A stretch of 64,000 nucleotides of DNA. It comes from DAIDKA01 sp036498905 (GTDB taxonomy: Bacteria > Pseudomonadota > Gammaproteobacteria > Steroidobacterales > Steroidobacteraceae). Below are positions 1-7,758 of this stretch, one piece after another. The DNA lies in assembly GCA_036498905.1 (NCBI GenBank), contig DASYER010000023.1, positions 1 to 64,000 on the forward strand. The letters run 5' to 3'. Both the position numbers and the translations under genes were made by a program. The notes below the pieces were generated by a model. It was not told where the DNA came from, searched no databases, and saw only the letters and a list, made by a program, of their open reading frames with translations. Numbering within the stretch: position 1 is the stretch's first letter; each line of letters starts with the position of its first letter.

Positions 1-894
1 GGATTCGAGATCTTCTATCGCTGCAAGGATCCGCGGCATCTGTTGTTGCGCAATACGGCCTTGTTCGATACGGCGCCGGGGCATGTCGATTTCGCGCGCA
101 TCCAGATGAATGGGCGTGATATCGCACAGCTGTTCACGGCCGGGCACCAGGAGCTGGCCTTGCCCGATGAGCGTGCGGTGGCGCCGGCCGCGTTTGCGGC
201 GTACCTGCGCCTGGGCCTCAGGCATGTCGCGACTGCCGCTGATCACTGGATCGTGCTGCTCGGCGCACTGCTGCTGGTGCGCCGCCGGCGCGACGTGGGA
301 TACCTCATCGTGGCGGTGGCGGGCGGCTACCTGCTCTCGGTCCTGGTGGTATCAACGGGATGGGTGTTGCCGCGTATGCCGCGAGCGGATGCCTTCATGG
401 GTCTGCTGGTGGCGCTGCTCGGCGCTGCGATCACGCAGCGCGAGTTGGGAAACGGCGCAGTCGGCGCGACGCGCTGGCCGACCATCGCGCTGCTTGCGGT
501 GCTGTTCATCGCGCTGGTACGCGCTCCCGCGGCCGCTCCTATGCTGCTGGGCGGCGCGGCGCTGATGGCTGGGTTCTTGAGTTTTTCGCGTTGGTTTGAT
601 GGTCGGCAGATCCTATGGCCCTGCCTCATCGGGATGTTCGCCTTCCTGGACGGTTTTGCATTACCGGCCGTGCTGGGACCGGCGAAGTTGCCGCAAGGGG
701 CCCAGCTGCGGATGTTGGCCGGTTTTGATCTGGGCGCGATCCTCATCGCGATGCTGGTGATCGGGCTGGTGATCGGCGCGTGGCTGCTGATCCGCGGGCT
801 GCGCGTCGCGATCGCGCGAACGCTCGTCAATGACGTCTGCGCGGCCTGCCTGTGCGGCCTGGGCACCTTTTGGCTGCTCACTCGCCTTCAGTGA
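1..894 (+). CDS. HupE/UreJ-family membrane protein, 5' end missing
   Basis: The reading frame is open from base 1, so the N-terminus lies outside the window. The visible part is an integral membrane protein with about seven hydrophobic segments after a short soluble stretch. The segment with GLRHVATAADHWIVLLGALL resembles the conserved first helix of the HupE/UreJ_2 family, where a G-x-x-H-x-x-x-x-x-D-H pattern recurs. HupE and UreJ proteins have been linked to nickel/cobalt uptake, but this branch is uncharacterised and metal transport is only a guess here. The stop overlaps the stop of the convergent histidine-tailed exporter gene by 7 bp. Family call moderate; function uncertain. Confidence 0.6.
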   Translation, partial: GFEIFYRCKDPRHLLLRNTALFDTAPGHVDFARIQMNGRDIAQLFTAGHQELALPDERAVAPAAFAAYLRLGLRHVATAADHWIVLLGALLLVRRRRDVGYLIVAVAGGYLLSVLVVSTGWVLPRMPRADAFMGLLVALLGAAITQRELGNGAVGATRWPTIALLAVLFIALVRAPAAAPMLLGGAALMAGFLSFSRWFDGRQILWPCLIGMFAFLDGFALPAVLGPAKLPQGAQLRMLAGFDLGAILIAMLVIGLVIGAWLLIRGLRVAIARTLVNDVCAACLCGLGTFWLLTRLQ

Positions 895-1949
895 GGATGC
901 CGGTGGTGAATGTCCGGATAGTGGGCATGCGCATGCACGAGTGGCTCGTGGACGTGCCGGTGAGTGTGCGGTTCCCGACCATCCCAGGAAAACGCGTGCT
1001 CGTGCCGATGATGCTCGTCATGCCGATGTGAATGTTCATGCTCGAGGCGTTCATGCGGGTGCTCGTGCTCGTGCCGTTCGCTCAGGTGCAGCCACACACC
1101 GATCGCCATCAGCGCTCCGGCCAGCAGCAGCGCCGCGGAGACCGTCTGGCCGTTCAGGCAGATTGCGAGTGCTGCACCGAAGAATGGCGCGAGCGAGAAA
1201 TAGGCGCCCGTGCGGGCCGCACCGAGTTGGCGTAAGCCGACCACGAACAGCGTCAGGCTGACCCCGTAGCCGAGAAATCCAACGAGCATTGCGCCACCGG
1301 CGTCACGCGCCGATGGCCAGTGCGCCCCAAGCATCACCGCCAGGGTCAGATTCACGGCCCCCGACACCAGTCCTTTCGCGCAGGCGATCAGGAGGGCGTC
1401 ATGGGTCGCGATCTTGCGGGTCAGATTGTTGTCGAGCGCCCAGGCGGCGCAGGCACAGGCCACCAGCAGCGCACCGAACGACCAGCCCGCCGTGCTGGCC
1501 GGGCTCCAGGAAAGCACGATCCCGCCGAGCACGATGGCCACCATGCCGATTGCAAGGCGCCGATCGAAGTTCTCGCGAAATACGAACCAGGCCAGCAGCG
1601 CCGTCAGCACGCCTTCAACGTTCAGCAATAACGAGGCCTGCGCGGCGCCGAGCAGGCGCAGGCCCAGCAGCAGCAGTACCGGCGCGGCCACGCCACCGGC
1701 CAGGATTGCGCCGGCCCACCAACCCAGATCGACGAGGCTCGGTGTGCGTCGCGCGCCTGCGGCTCGGCCCGATCGCAAGGTGCGCAACGCCAGCACGAGG
1801 AGCAGTCCGAGGCCGGATCCGGCGTAGAGCAGACCTGCCAGGAGCACCGGCGAGACGTTCTGCAGCAGCAGTTTCGCCAACGGGGTGCTGGCCCCGAACA
1901 GCAACGCTGCGAGCAACGCGCTCGCAATACCGGGATTAATTCGCGCCAT
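888..1949 (-). CDS. EamA/DMT-family transporter with histidine-rich C-terminal tail
   Basis: A 353-residue drug/metabolite transporter with ten hydrophobic segments in two EamA repeats; the N-terminus contains the typical ASALLAALLFGASTPLAKLL helix. The start at 1949 (MARINPG) is chosen because the longer frame, up to 2108, has an unhydrophobic, unrelated leader that runs across the divergent DUF302 gene. ATGs at 1958 and 1961 are close alternatives. The last 65 residues contain 23 histidines, mostly as HxH and HH, after the final helix. Such tails bind transition metals in other transporters. DMT proteins usually export metabolites, so the tail may sense or buffer metal (inference). The neighbour at the 3' end is a HupE/UreJ-type protein. 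Confidence 0.88.
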   Translation of the reverse strand: MARINPGIASALLAALLFGASTPLAKLLLQNVSPVLLAGLLYAGSGLGLLLVLALRTLRSGRAAGARRTPSLVDLGWWAGAILAGGVAAPVLLLLGLRLLGAAQASLLLNVEGVLTALLAWFVFRENFDRRLAIGMVAIVLGGIVLSWSPASTAGWSFGALLVACACAAWALDNNLTRKIATHDALLIACAKGLVSGAVNLTLAVMLGAHWPSARDAGGAMLVGFLGYGVSLTLFVVGLRQLGAARTGAYFSLAPFFGAALAICLNGQTVSAALLLAGALMAIGVWLHLSERHEHEHPHERLEHEHSHRHDEHHRHEHAFSWDGREPHTHRHVHEPLVHAHAHYPDIHHRHPH

Positions 1950-2007
1950 GGCGGTCATCATTGTAAGGGCACTGGAGTAGAGTCTGTACAGGAGGCCCGC
2001 GAACATC

Positions 2008-2415
2008 ATGAACGAGCTGACACACGCCGAGGGCTTGATCGTGATCGAAAGCCGGCGGGCGGTCGAAGAAGTGATTGCCCGGCTGAAGCAGCTGCTGGTG
2101 ACGCGCAATCTGCAGATCTTCGCAGAGCTGGACTTCAGCGCGGATGCCGCCGCGAACGGACTTCAGCTGCGTCCGACGCGCATGCTCATCGCCGGCAATC
2201 CCACGGCCGGCACGCCGCTCATCGAGGCCGCCCCCACCAGCGCGATTGATCTGCCCCTGAAGATCCTCGTCTGGTCCGCAGCCGACGCGCGCACCAACGT
2301 GGCCTACAATGATCCGGAATACCTGGGGCGCCGGCACGGTCTGTCACCGCAGCTGATGCGCAATGTTGCCGGCCTGGGTGCGCTGGTGGAAAAGGCCGCC
2401 GGCGAGGCGCCCTGA
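2008..2415 (+). CDS. DUF302 domain protein
   Basis: A 135-residue cytosolic protein that matches the DUF302 fold along its length. Visible landmarks are F-A-E-L-D near residue 38, the LRPTRMLIAGNP stretch near 53-64, GTPLIEAAPTSAIDLPLKIL, and the C-terminal YNDPEYLGRRHGL. The family forms small alpha/beta dimers of unknown biochemical role, often next to redox or metal genes. A strong Shine-Dalgarno (AGGAGG at 1990-1995) precedes the ATG at 2008. It is divergent from the DMT exporter and is followed after 10 bp by the DUF2937 gene, so the two are probably co-transcribed. Confidence 0.85.
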   Translation: MNELTHAEGLIVIESRRAVEEVIARLKQLLVTRNLQIFAELDFSADAAANGLQLRPTRMLIAGNPTAGTPLIEAAPTSAIDLPLKILVWSAADARTNVAYNDPEYLGRRHGLSPQLMRNVAGLGALVEKAAGEAP

Positions 2416-2425
2416 GGAGGCTCGA

Positions 2426-3016
2426 ATGCTGAGAGGCTATTTGCGGCTTGTGGTGTTTGCCGTGGGACTGCTGGTGGGCGTGCAGGCCCCGGGATTCGTG
2501 GATCAGTATGCCAAGCGTGTGAGCGCTCACTACATCGAAGCGCAGCACAACTTCGCCGGCTTCCAGCAGGCGGCAAATCAATATTTCAATGGTGACGTGA
2601 GCGCGCTGGTCGCACACCATCTGGCAAGCACCGATGCGGTGTTCAAGGGTGAAGCGAAGACCATCGGTGATCTGTTTGCCCGCATCCGGGCGCTGAGCGG
2701 CGAACTCGCCGCACTCAGCGGTCCATCAATCACCCGGCTCATTCACATCATCGTCAATCCGAATCGCGACATTCTTCAAGAAACTGTTGCAGCCTATTCG
2801 TACGCGGTGCCACTCAGTCCGGACGCCATCGCGTATGGCGTCGTGACCGGATTGTTGTCGGCACTGGTGGTCGAGCTGATCCTGGCGGGCCTGTTCGGGC
2901 TGATGCGCAATCAATGGCATCGAACGATACGGGTACGCAAGCCGGCGCTCGTGCCCCACGTGCGCCGCGAACCGTCGATTGCCGCGGAGTCGGATCGTCA
3001 CCGGCAACAGCGATAA
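2426..3016 (+). CDS. DUF2937 family membrane protein
   Basis: A 196-residue protein with one N-terminal membrane segment (LRLVVFAVGLLVGVQAPGF), a central helical soluble part, and a C-terminal membrane segment near residues 145-165. The Q-A-P-x-F-x-x-Q-Y motif after the first helix and the V-P-L-[ST]-x-[DE] motif before the second are typical of DUF2937. The start at 2426 is preferred over an upstream ATG (2363) because GAGGAGG ends 5 bases before it and the longer form would overlap the DUF302 gene. Function unknown. The C-terminus is arginine-rich. Confidence 0.8.
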   Translation: MLRGYLRLVVFAVGLLVGVQAPGFVDQYAKRVSAHYIEAQHNFAGFQQAANQYFNGDVSALVAHHLASTDAVFKGEAKTIGDLFARIRALSGELAALSGPSITRLIHIIVNPNRDILQETVAAYSYAVPLSPDAIAYGVVTGLLSALVVELILAGLFGLMRNQWHRTIRVRKPALVPHVRREPSIAAESDRHRQQR

Positions 3017-3019
3017 AAT

Positions 3020-3042
3020 AAAAAAACCCCGCAGAGCGGGGC
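3020..3042 (-). terminator. Rho-independent terminator facing the minus strand
   Basis: A six-base-pair G/C stem (CCCCGC at 3027-3032 and GCGGGG at 3036-3041) with a three-base loop is followed, on the minus strand, by seven T residues (A run at 3020-3026 on the plus strand). It lacks a T run on the plus strand. The only minus-strand gene upstream is the histidine kinase that stops at 3508, 470 bases away, so the terminator may belong to an RNA encoded in the gap. Confidence 0.7.
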
Positions 3043-3507
3043 TTGGAGTGGGTCCTCACCGACCGGGTCAATCGCTGTCAGCTCCGGCCAAGTGCGCAAA
3101 ATATTTGAATCCATTTAGGATTCATCAGCGCGCTTCGCGTCGCGTCGACACAGGCTTCAATTCACCACGGTTTGGCGATGGAGCTAACCAACTCCGGTCT
3201 GTCAAATGCAGACTGCGTGTCAATTCACGCTACCCGCCGATGGCCGTCGCTCAACTGGCGAAAGCCCTCCGTGCCTGTGTTAATCGCCCGAGTTTCTCTC
3301 TTCTAACCTGCGAGCCATCTGTTCGCTCTACGCATCACCCAAAGGTGAAGAATTGTCACCGCGGCGGGCTCAATCCCCTGCAAGAGCAGCTAAGAACAAC
3401 CAAAACAGATGCTTATCCAAACTTTCCGACACAGTCCACTGCGTAATGGTAACGCCTTTTTATAACTTATGCATGTTGCCGTTCTACGACAGCATCGACG
3501 TTAAGCG
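3043..3507 (-). ncRNA. Gene-free gap with many hairpins; candidate structured RNA
   Basis: No convincing protein is encoded here. The stretch is less GC-rich than its neighbours and contains several short perfect hairpins: GAATCC/GGATTC around 3107-3123, GTCTG/CAGAC around 3198-3214, CGTG/CACG around 3217-3230, and competing TCACC/GGTGA pairings between 3335 and 3360. A minus-facing terminator closes it at the left end, and a weak GCGT/ACGC hairpin followed by TTTTT lies at about 3440-3463 on the plus strand. I compared it by eye with tmRNA, RNase P RNA, 6S and SRP RNA and recognised none of them. Strand and extent are uncertain; a long 3' untranslated region of the kinase transcript is the main alternative. 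Confidence 0.25.
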
Positions 3508-5502
3508 TTAACTTAGTCGTGGCAGGACGATTCGGAACCGGGCGCCACCGCCGCCAGGCAGATTGTCGGCCTCGGCGCTGCCGCCATGAAACTCGGCAAT
3601 CAGCCGCACGATGTACAGGCCCAGCCCGAAGTGGGGACGGCTGTCGGCGCCGGAGCGGGACTGCCACAGGGATTCGAACAGGTAGCTGTGGCTCGGTTCC
3701 GCCACCGCCGGGTTGGACAGGGGCGGCCCCGGGTTGTCGACCTCGATTCTGACCTGCTCGGCATCCGCCACCAGCCGCAGCGTGATGCACGCCTGCTCGG
3801 GACTGAAGTCCACGGCGTTATCGATGAGCTTGTCGAGCATCTGGACGATGAGGTCCGGTGCCCCGGTGAGCATGACCGGCTCGTCGGGCAGGTCGCAGGC
3901 GAACTGTCGCTGTGGAAAGCCCGTACGGTAGGCGCCCGTGGCGCTTTCCATGAGCGCCCGCAGGTCGAACCGGGAGCGCTCGGCGCTTTGGATGGCCTCT
4001 TCGACGCGGGTCGCGGCGCCCATGGCGAGCAGAATGGCATTCAATCGCTCGCTGCCCTCGCGGGCCCGGTCGAGGTAGGTGCGCGTCGCCGCCGTGACCG
4101 GCTCCGACTCCAGATTGTCCAGCGAGGAGCGCACGATCGTCAGCGGCGTGCGGATCTCATGCGCGAGCTTGCCGGCCAGGGTGCGCAGATACCCGGTGTA
4201 CTCGTTGAGACGGCCCAGCAGCATCGAAAAACTGCGCGCGACATCGCCCAGTTCATCCGCTGCTTCGGTATCGGGGAAGGTGACGATCAACCCCTCTCGG
4301 GTCAGCGCGGTCTCGCTGGCGCGGCGCAGGCGCGCCAGGCGCCATGCCAGCCAGGCGGCGAACGCGAACATCACGCTGATGGCCAGCGCGCTGGTGATGA
4401 GAGTGAAATCGAGCAGCTGGGTGAGCGCCTTGTCGCGCAGGGTCAGAGAATGCTCGGTGGTTTCGGCGATCTGCACGGAGCCAATCTGCTGGTGACGGTC
4501 CAATGCCGTAATCGGGGCTTGAGCCTCCACCACCCGCCGATCGTCGCGGCGCTCCAGCAGCCGGCGATACAGTTGTGGCAGCAGGCCGCGCTCGACGCCG
4601 GAGCCCGTGGCCACCGACAGCGCATCGACCTGGCTCAACACCGCCCGGTCGGTTCCGATCACAGTCAACCGCAGCCCCGGCTGAACGAACTGCGCCAGAT
4701 AGTTGCCCAGCTCAGGCGCCGGAATCAGCAATCGCCCCAGCGGCGCCAGGCTGTCGTGGTCCAGGGTGCCGAAGCTCACCGCGTCACCACCGCGCCGCCG
4801 GCGCTCGTCGACCAGCACGCCCAGGCGCGCACCGAGCATGGACAGTGGAATGCGCAGCTCCACGCGATAACCGCCGTCCATGGGTTGCCAGCCGCCGATG
4901 ATGCGCGGCTCATCGACGGCCACCTGGCGTCCGAGTTCGTGGGTCTCGATCCGGCGCGCATGCACGGGGCCGGGCTCGAAAGTCGCGAACAGGTATTCAT
5001 GCTGCGCGCCGCTGTCATCGGTAAAGGCAACCCAGATACGGTTGCCGAAGCCCGCCCGATCCAGTACATCGACCCCCGGCGCATCCCATACCACGTGTGC
5101 ATCGCGAACCTCGATCAGCAGGTACACCATGCGTTCGTGCACCCCCGCCAGCAGCGCCAGTCGCCGCGTGCCGTCCGAGAAGATGCGACGGAAGGGTGAG
5201 TTGTGCGGCCACTCATCGGCATCGCCGTCGAGGAAGGGCGCGGCCAGCAGCGGCACGGCCTGCAGATCGTTCGCACCCGGCAGCGCCGGCCCGGAGTCGG
5301 GCTTCAGGCGATACAGCAGGTCGGCGCGCCCCTGGAGCGAGGTCGCGATGGTCTGCGCAATCGCCAGCAGCGATTGCTGTTCGCCATCGCGCAGCGCGGC
5401 CTCCATCTGCCGCGCGTACTCATACCCTTCGAACGGCAGGACCAGCGTGAACACACCGAGCAGCAGCAGTTTCAGGCGCAGCGACATGCTCAGTCCGGTC
5501 AC
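3508..5502 (-). CDS. Sensor histidine kinase, dedicated-sortase-system type
   Basis: A 664-residue inner-membrane kinase. Residues 8-24 form the first membrane helix. A periplasmic domain of about 330 residues follows, and its part near 85-260 looks like a CBM9-type carbohydrate-binding beta-sandwich (LDGDADEWP, then RVELRIPLSMLG). The second helix is near 365-390, followed by HAMP, the HisKA box LAHEIRTPLT with H448, the N-box DNAVDFSP at 561-568 and G-box GLGLYIV at 626-632. This architecture matches the kinase of proteobacterial dedicated sortase systems. The GTG start overlaps the stop of the response regulator gene (GTGA), so the pair is translationally coupled. No sortase or sortase target is seen nearby. 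Confidence 0.85.
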   Translation of the reverse strand: MTGLSMSLRLKLLLLGVFTLVLPFEGYEYARQMEAALRDGEQQSLLAIAQTIATSLQGRADLLYRLKPDSGPALPGANDLQAVPLLAAPFLDGDADEWPHNSPFRRIFSDGTRRLALLAGVHERMVYLLIEVRDAHVVWDAPGVDVLDRAGFGNRIWVAFTDDSGAQHEYLFATFEPGPVHARRIETHELGRQVAVDEPRIIGGWQPMDGGYRVELRIPLSMLGARLGVLVDERRRRGGDAVSFGTLDHDSLAPLGRLLIPAPELGNYLAQFVQPGLRLTVIGTDRAVLSQVDALSVATGSGVERGLLPQLYRRLLERRDDRRVVEAQAPITALDRHQQIGSVQIAETTEHSLTLRDKALTQLLDFTLITSALAISVMFAFAAWLAWRLARLRRASETALTREGLIVTFPDTEAADELGDVARSFSMLLGRLNEYTGYLRTLAGKLAHEIRTPLTIVRSSLDNLESEPVTAATRTYLDRAREGSERLNAILLAMGAATRVEEAIQSAERSRFDLRALMESATGAYRTGFPQRQFACDLPDEPVMLTGAPDLIVQMLDKLIDNAVDFSPEQACITLRLVADAEQVRIEVDNPGPPLSNPAVAEPSHSYLFESLWQSRSGADSRPHFGLGLYIVRLIAEFHGGSAEADNLPGGGGARFRIVLPRLS

Positions 5503-6185
5503 TCGACCCAGCGATAGCCCATTCCATAGACGGTCTGGATGGCATCGAACTTCGGATCCAGCGCCTGGAACTTGCGGCGGATGCGCTTCACGTGCGAGGT
5601 GATGGTGTTGTCATCGAGCACGACGTTCGCGGCATCCATCAGTTGCTGACGATTGCGCACGTGCCCCGGGTGGCGTGCGAGCGCGTGCACGATCCAGAAC
5701 TCCGTCAATGACAGCAGTACGACTTCGCCTTCCCATTGGATCTGCATGCGCTCGCTGTCCACCAGCAGCGGGCCGCGCTGTACGGTCTGTCCGGTTGCCG
5801 TGGGTTTGCGCAGCGCTTCAATGCGCCGGAACAGCGCATTCACGCGCGCGATCAGGTGCGGAATGCTCAGATCCTTGGTCAGAAAGTCATCGGCACCGAG
5901 ACGCAGCCCCGAAACGGCATCCAGCTCGCTGTCGCGCGCCGTGAGGAAAATGATCGGCAGTTCGGCCGACATTGAACGCAGCGCCCGACACAGTTCAAAG
6001 CCGCCCTCGGGTTCATCTTCCAGCGAAATATCGATGACCGCGAGGTCCGGCAGCCGCGCGGCGCAGGCCGCCATCGCCTGTTTGCGGTTGCCGTAGGTGC
6101 GCACCGCATAGCCCTCGCGCGTGAACGCCGCTGCGTAGTTGTCGCGGATGGCCGGCTCGTCTTCGATGATCGCGATGAGTTTCAT
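5499..6185 (-). CDS. OmpR-type response regulator, dedicated-sortase-system type
   Basis: A 228-residue DNA-binding regulator. The receiver domain begins with KLIAIIEDEPAIRDNYA; the phosphoacceptor aspartate is in LAVIDISLEDEPEGGFELC, with FLTARDSE (Thr) and LTKD (Lys) completing the active site. The C-terminal winged helix ends with VYGMGYRWVE. The D-E-P-[ED]-G-G-F-[ED]-L-C insertion after the aspartate resembles the response regulator of proteobacterial dedicated sortase systems. The start at 6185 is the first ATG before the receiver domain; the longer frame to 6242 is not conserved sequence. It is the first gene of the RR-kinase pair and probably sets expression of unidentified envelope targets. 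Confidence 0.88.
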   Translation of the reverse strand: MKLIAIIEDEPAIRDNYAAAFTREGYAVRTYGNRKQAMAACAARLPDLAVIDISLEDEPEGGFELCRALRSMSAELPIIFLTARDSELDAVSGLRLGADDFLTKDLSIPHLIARVNALFRRIEALRKPTATGQTVQRGPLLVDSERMQIQWEGEVVLLSLTEFWIVHALARHPGHVRNRQQLMDAANVVLDDNTITSHVKRIRRKFQALDPKFDAIQTVYGMGYRWVE

Positions 6186-6352
6186 GGTCACAGCGTACTG
6201 CAACCGGGTCCCAGGCGGCAGGGGCCCGCCGCCGATCGCCACGATCTGCCAGAATTTGCCGGTTCCATGCCCTGATCGTCACCCCGTGCCGCCAGTTTTG
6301 CGGAGCTCAATGAGCTTCAACGGCCGCAAGCCTTCGCGAAGGGGTGAAGCAA

Positions 6353-6445
6353 ATGTCCGCGCACACTGAAGCTCGCAGTTGGCTGCCGCAGTTGTTCAAC
6401 TGGCTGGCCGTGGTGGTGCTGCTGTCGCTCGGTGTCCTCGTCTGA
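6353..6445 (+). CDS. Candidate 30-residue single-span membrane peptide
   Basis: A short frame predicts MSAHTEARSWLPQLFNWL followed by AVVVLLSLGVLV, a charged N-terminus plus one hydrophobic helix. A good Shine-Dalgarno (AAGGGG at 6339-6344) sits eight bases before the ATG. Immediately upstream, GCTTCA (6312-6317) and TGAAGC (6345-6350) can pair around an inner CCTTCGCGAAGG palindrome, which could fold over the ribosome site. The rest of the 347-base gap between the response regulator start and the acyl-CoA dehydrogenase stop holds nothing else I recognise. No family is known to me. Confidence 0.3.
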   Translation: MSAHTEARSWLPQLFNWLAVVVLLSLGVLV

Positions 6446-6532
6446 ACGGCTGGGACGCTGCATCTGCCGGAACTATCTGCCGTCGGTGGATCGCAGATCG
6501 CGAGAGTGCGGCGACTCCGACAGCGTTTCGAC

Positions 6533-7702
6533 CTAAAACGCACTCAAGCCGGTGAGGGCGCGTCCCACGGCCAACTGATGAATGGTCTGGGTGCCCTCGT
6601 ACGTGACCACGCTTTCCAGATTCATCATGTGACGGATGGGCGAGAACTCGGCGCTGACGCCTGCGGCGCCGAGCAGGTCGCGGCAATCACGAGCGATATC
6701 CAGCGCCATGCGCACGTTGTTCCACTTCGCCAGCGAAACCTGCGCGGGCAACAGCTGCCCGGAGTCCTTCAGGCGACCGAGCTGCAGCGCCAGCAGCTGC
6801 GCCGTGGTGATGCGCCGCGCCATGTCGGCCAGGCGGATCTGCACACTCTGGGTGGCGGCGAGCGATCGGCCGAACAGTTCGCGCGTGCGGGTATATTCGA
6901 GAACCGTGTCCAGACAATCCTGCGCGGCGCCGATGACTCCCCAGACGATGCCGTAGCGCGCTTCATTGAGGCACGACAGCGGTGCGCGCAAACCTTCTGC
7001 CTGCGGAAGCAGAGCATCCGCAGGCAGTCGAACATCGCTCAGGAAGATCGCGGCCGTGTCGGAGGCGCGCAGCGACATCTTGTTCTCGATCTCGCTCACT
7101 TCGAATCCGGGCAGCCGGGTATCGACCAGGAAGCCACGCAGACCCTGATCGGTGCCGGCCCAGATGATGCCGAGGTCGGCGATGCTGCCATTGGTGATCC
7201 AGATCTTCGCACCGTTCAATACCCATTCATCGCCCTGGCGGCGCGCGTGGGTGCGCAGGTTGGCCGGATCCGATCCGCCGTGCGCCTCGGTGAGTCCGAA
7301 GCAGCCGATCAGTTCGCCGCGCGCCATGCGCGGCAGGTACTGCAGGCGCTGCGCATCACTGCCGAAGGCATGGATGGCGTGCATGCATAGCGAGGATTGC
7401 ACGGACACGAAACTTCGCAGCGCCGAATCTGCGCGCTCCAGCTCCTGGCAGATCAGGCCATAACTGATGGCGTTGAGGCCGGCGCAGTCGTAGCCGTGAA
7501 TGGCGGCGCCGAGCACCCCCAGGTTGGCCAGACCCGGGATCAGTTCGCGCGCAAATCGATGCTGCTCGAAGCAATCGCGGATCACAGGTTTGACTTCGGT
7601 GGCGACGAAGCGTGCGACGCTGTCCTGGACCAGCCGTTCCTCATCGCTCAAGCCGGCCCGCACGGCGAACACATCCAGCGGGTCCAATGCATCCTGCGTC
7701 AT
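6533..7702 (-). CDS. gcdH: Glutaryl-CoA dehydrogenase-like acyl-CoA dehydrogenase
   Basis: A 389-residue FAD flavoenzyme of the acyl-CoA dehydrogenase fold. The middle domain has FGLTEAHGGSDPANL, close to the LTEPNHGSDP signature of glutaryl-CoA dehydrogenases, and WITNGSIADL. The C-terminal part has NLESVVTYEGTQTIHQLAVGR, where the glutamate of TYEGT is the expected catalytic base. In the lysine/tryptophan catabolic route the enzyme converts glutaryl-CoA to crotonyl-CoA with loss of CO2. The start at 7702 (MTQDALDP) is preferred over 7738 because the upstream residues are basic and unlike the family. It is divergent from the malic enzyme gene. Closely related short-chain dehydrogenases cannot be excluded. 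Confidence 0.82.
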   Translation of the reverse strand: MTQDALDPLDVFAVRAGLSDEERLVQDSVARFVATEVKPVIRDCFEQHRFARELIPGLANLGVLGAAIHGYDCAGLNAISYGLICQELERADSALRSFVSVQSSLCMHAIHAFGSDAQRLQYLPRMARGELIGCFGLTEAHGGSDPANLRTHARRQGDEWVLNGAKIWITNGSIADLGIIWAGTDQGLRGFLVDTRLPGFEVSEIENKMSLRASDTAAIFLSDVRLPADALLPQAEGLRAPLSCLNEARYGIVWGVIGAAQDCLDTVLEYTRTRELFGRSLAATQSVQIRLADMARRITTAQLLALQLGRLKDSGQLLPAQVSLAKWNNVRMALDIARDCRDLLGAAGVSAEFSPIRHMMNLESVVTYEGTQTIHQLAVGRALTGLSAF

Positions 7703-7758
7703 GCGCGCAGCGTAGTCGCCGGACGGGGGTCGCGCCACTTCTGTAGAATCCAGCGGAC

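Noticed and set aside
2979..3446. Open plus-strand frame of 155 codons across the gap after the DUF2937 gene
   Set aside because: It starts inside the preceding gene, runs through a terminator-like hairpin and has no domain-like pattern or ribosome site.
3586..5199. Long plus-strand frame of 537 codons opposite the histidine kinase
   Set aside because: Its Gln/Arg/His-rich composition is typical of an antisense shadow in GC-rich DNA, and the opposite strand encodes a complete kinase.
6186..6532. Expected sortase or sortase-target gene next to the two-component pair
   Set aside because: The gap is only 347 bases and encodes at most a 30-residue peptide; the flanking genes are metabolic.
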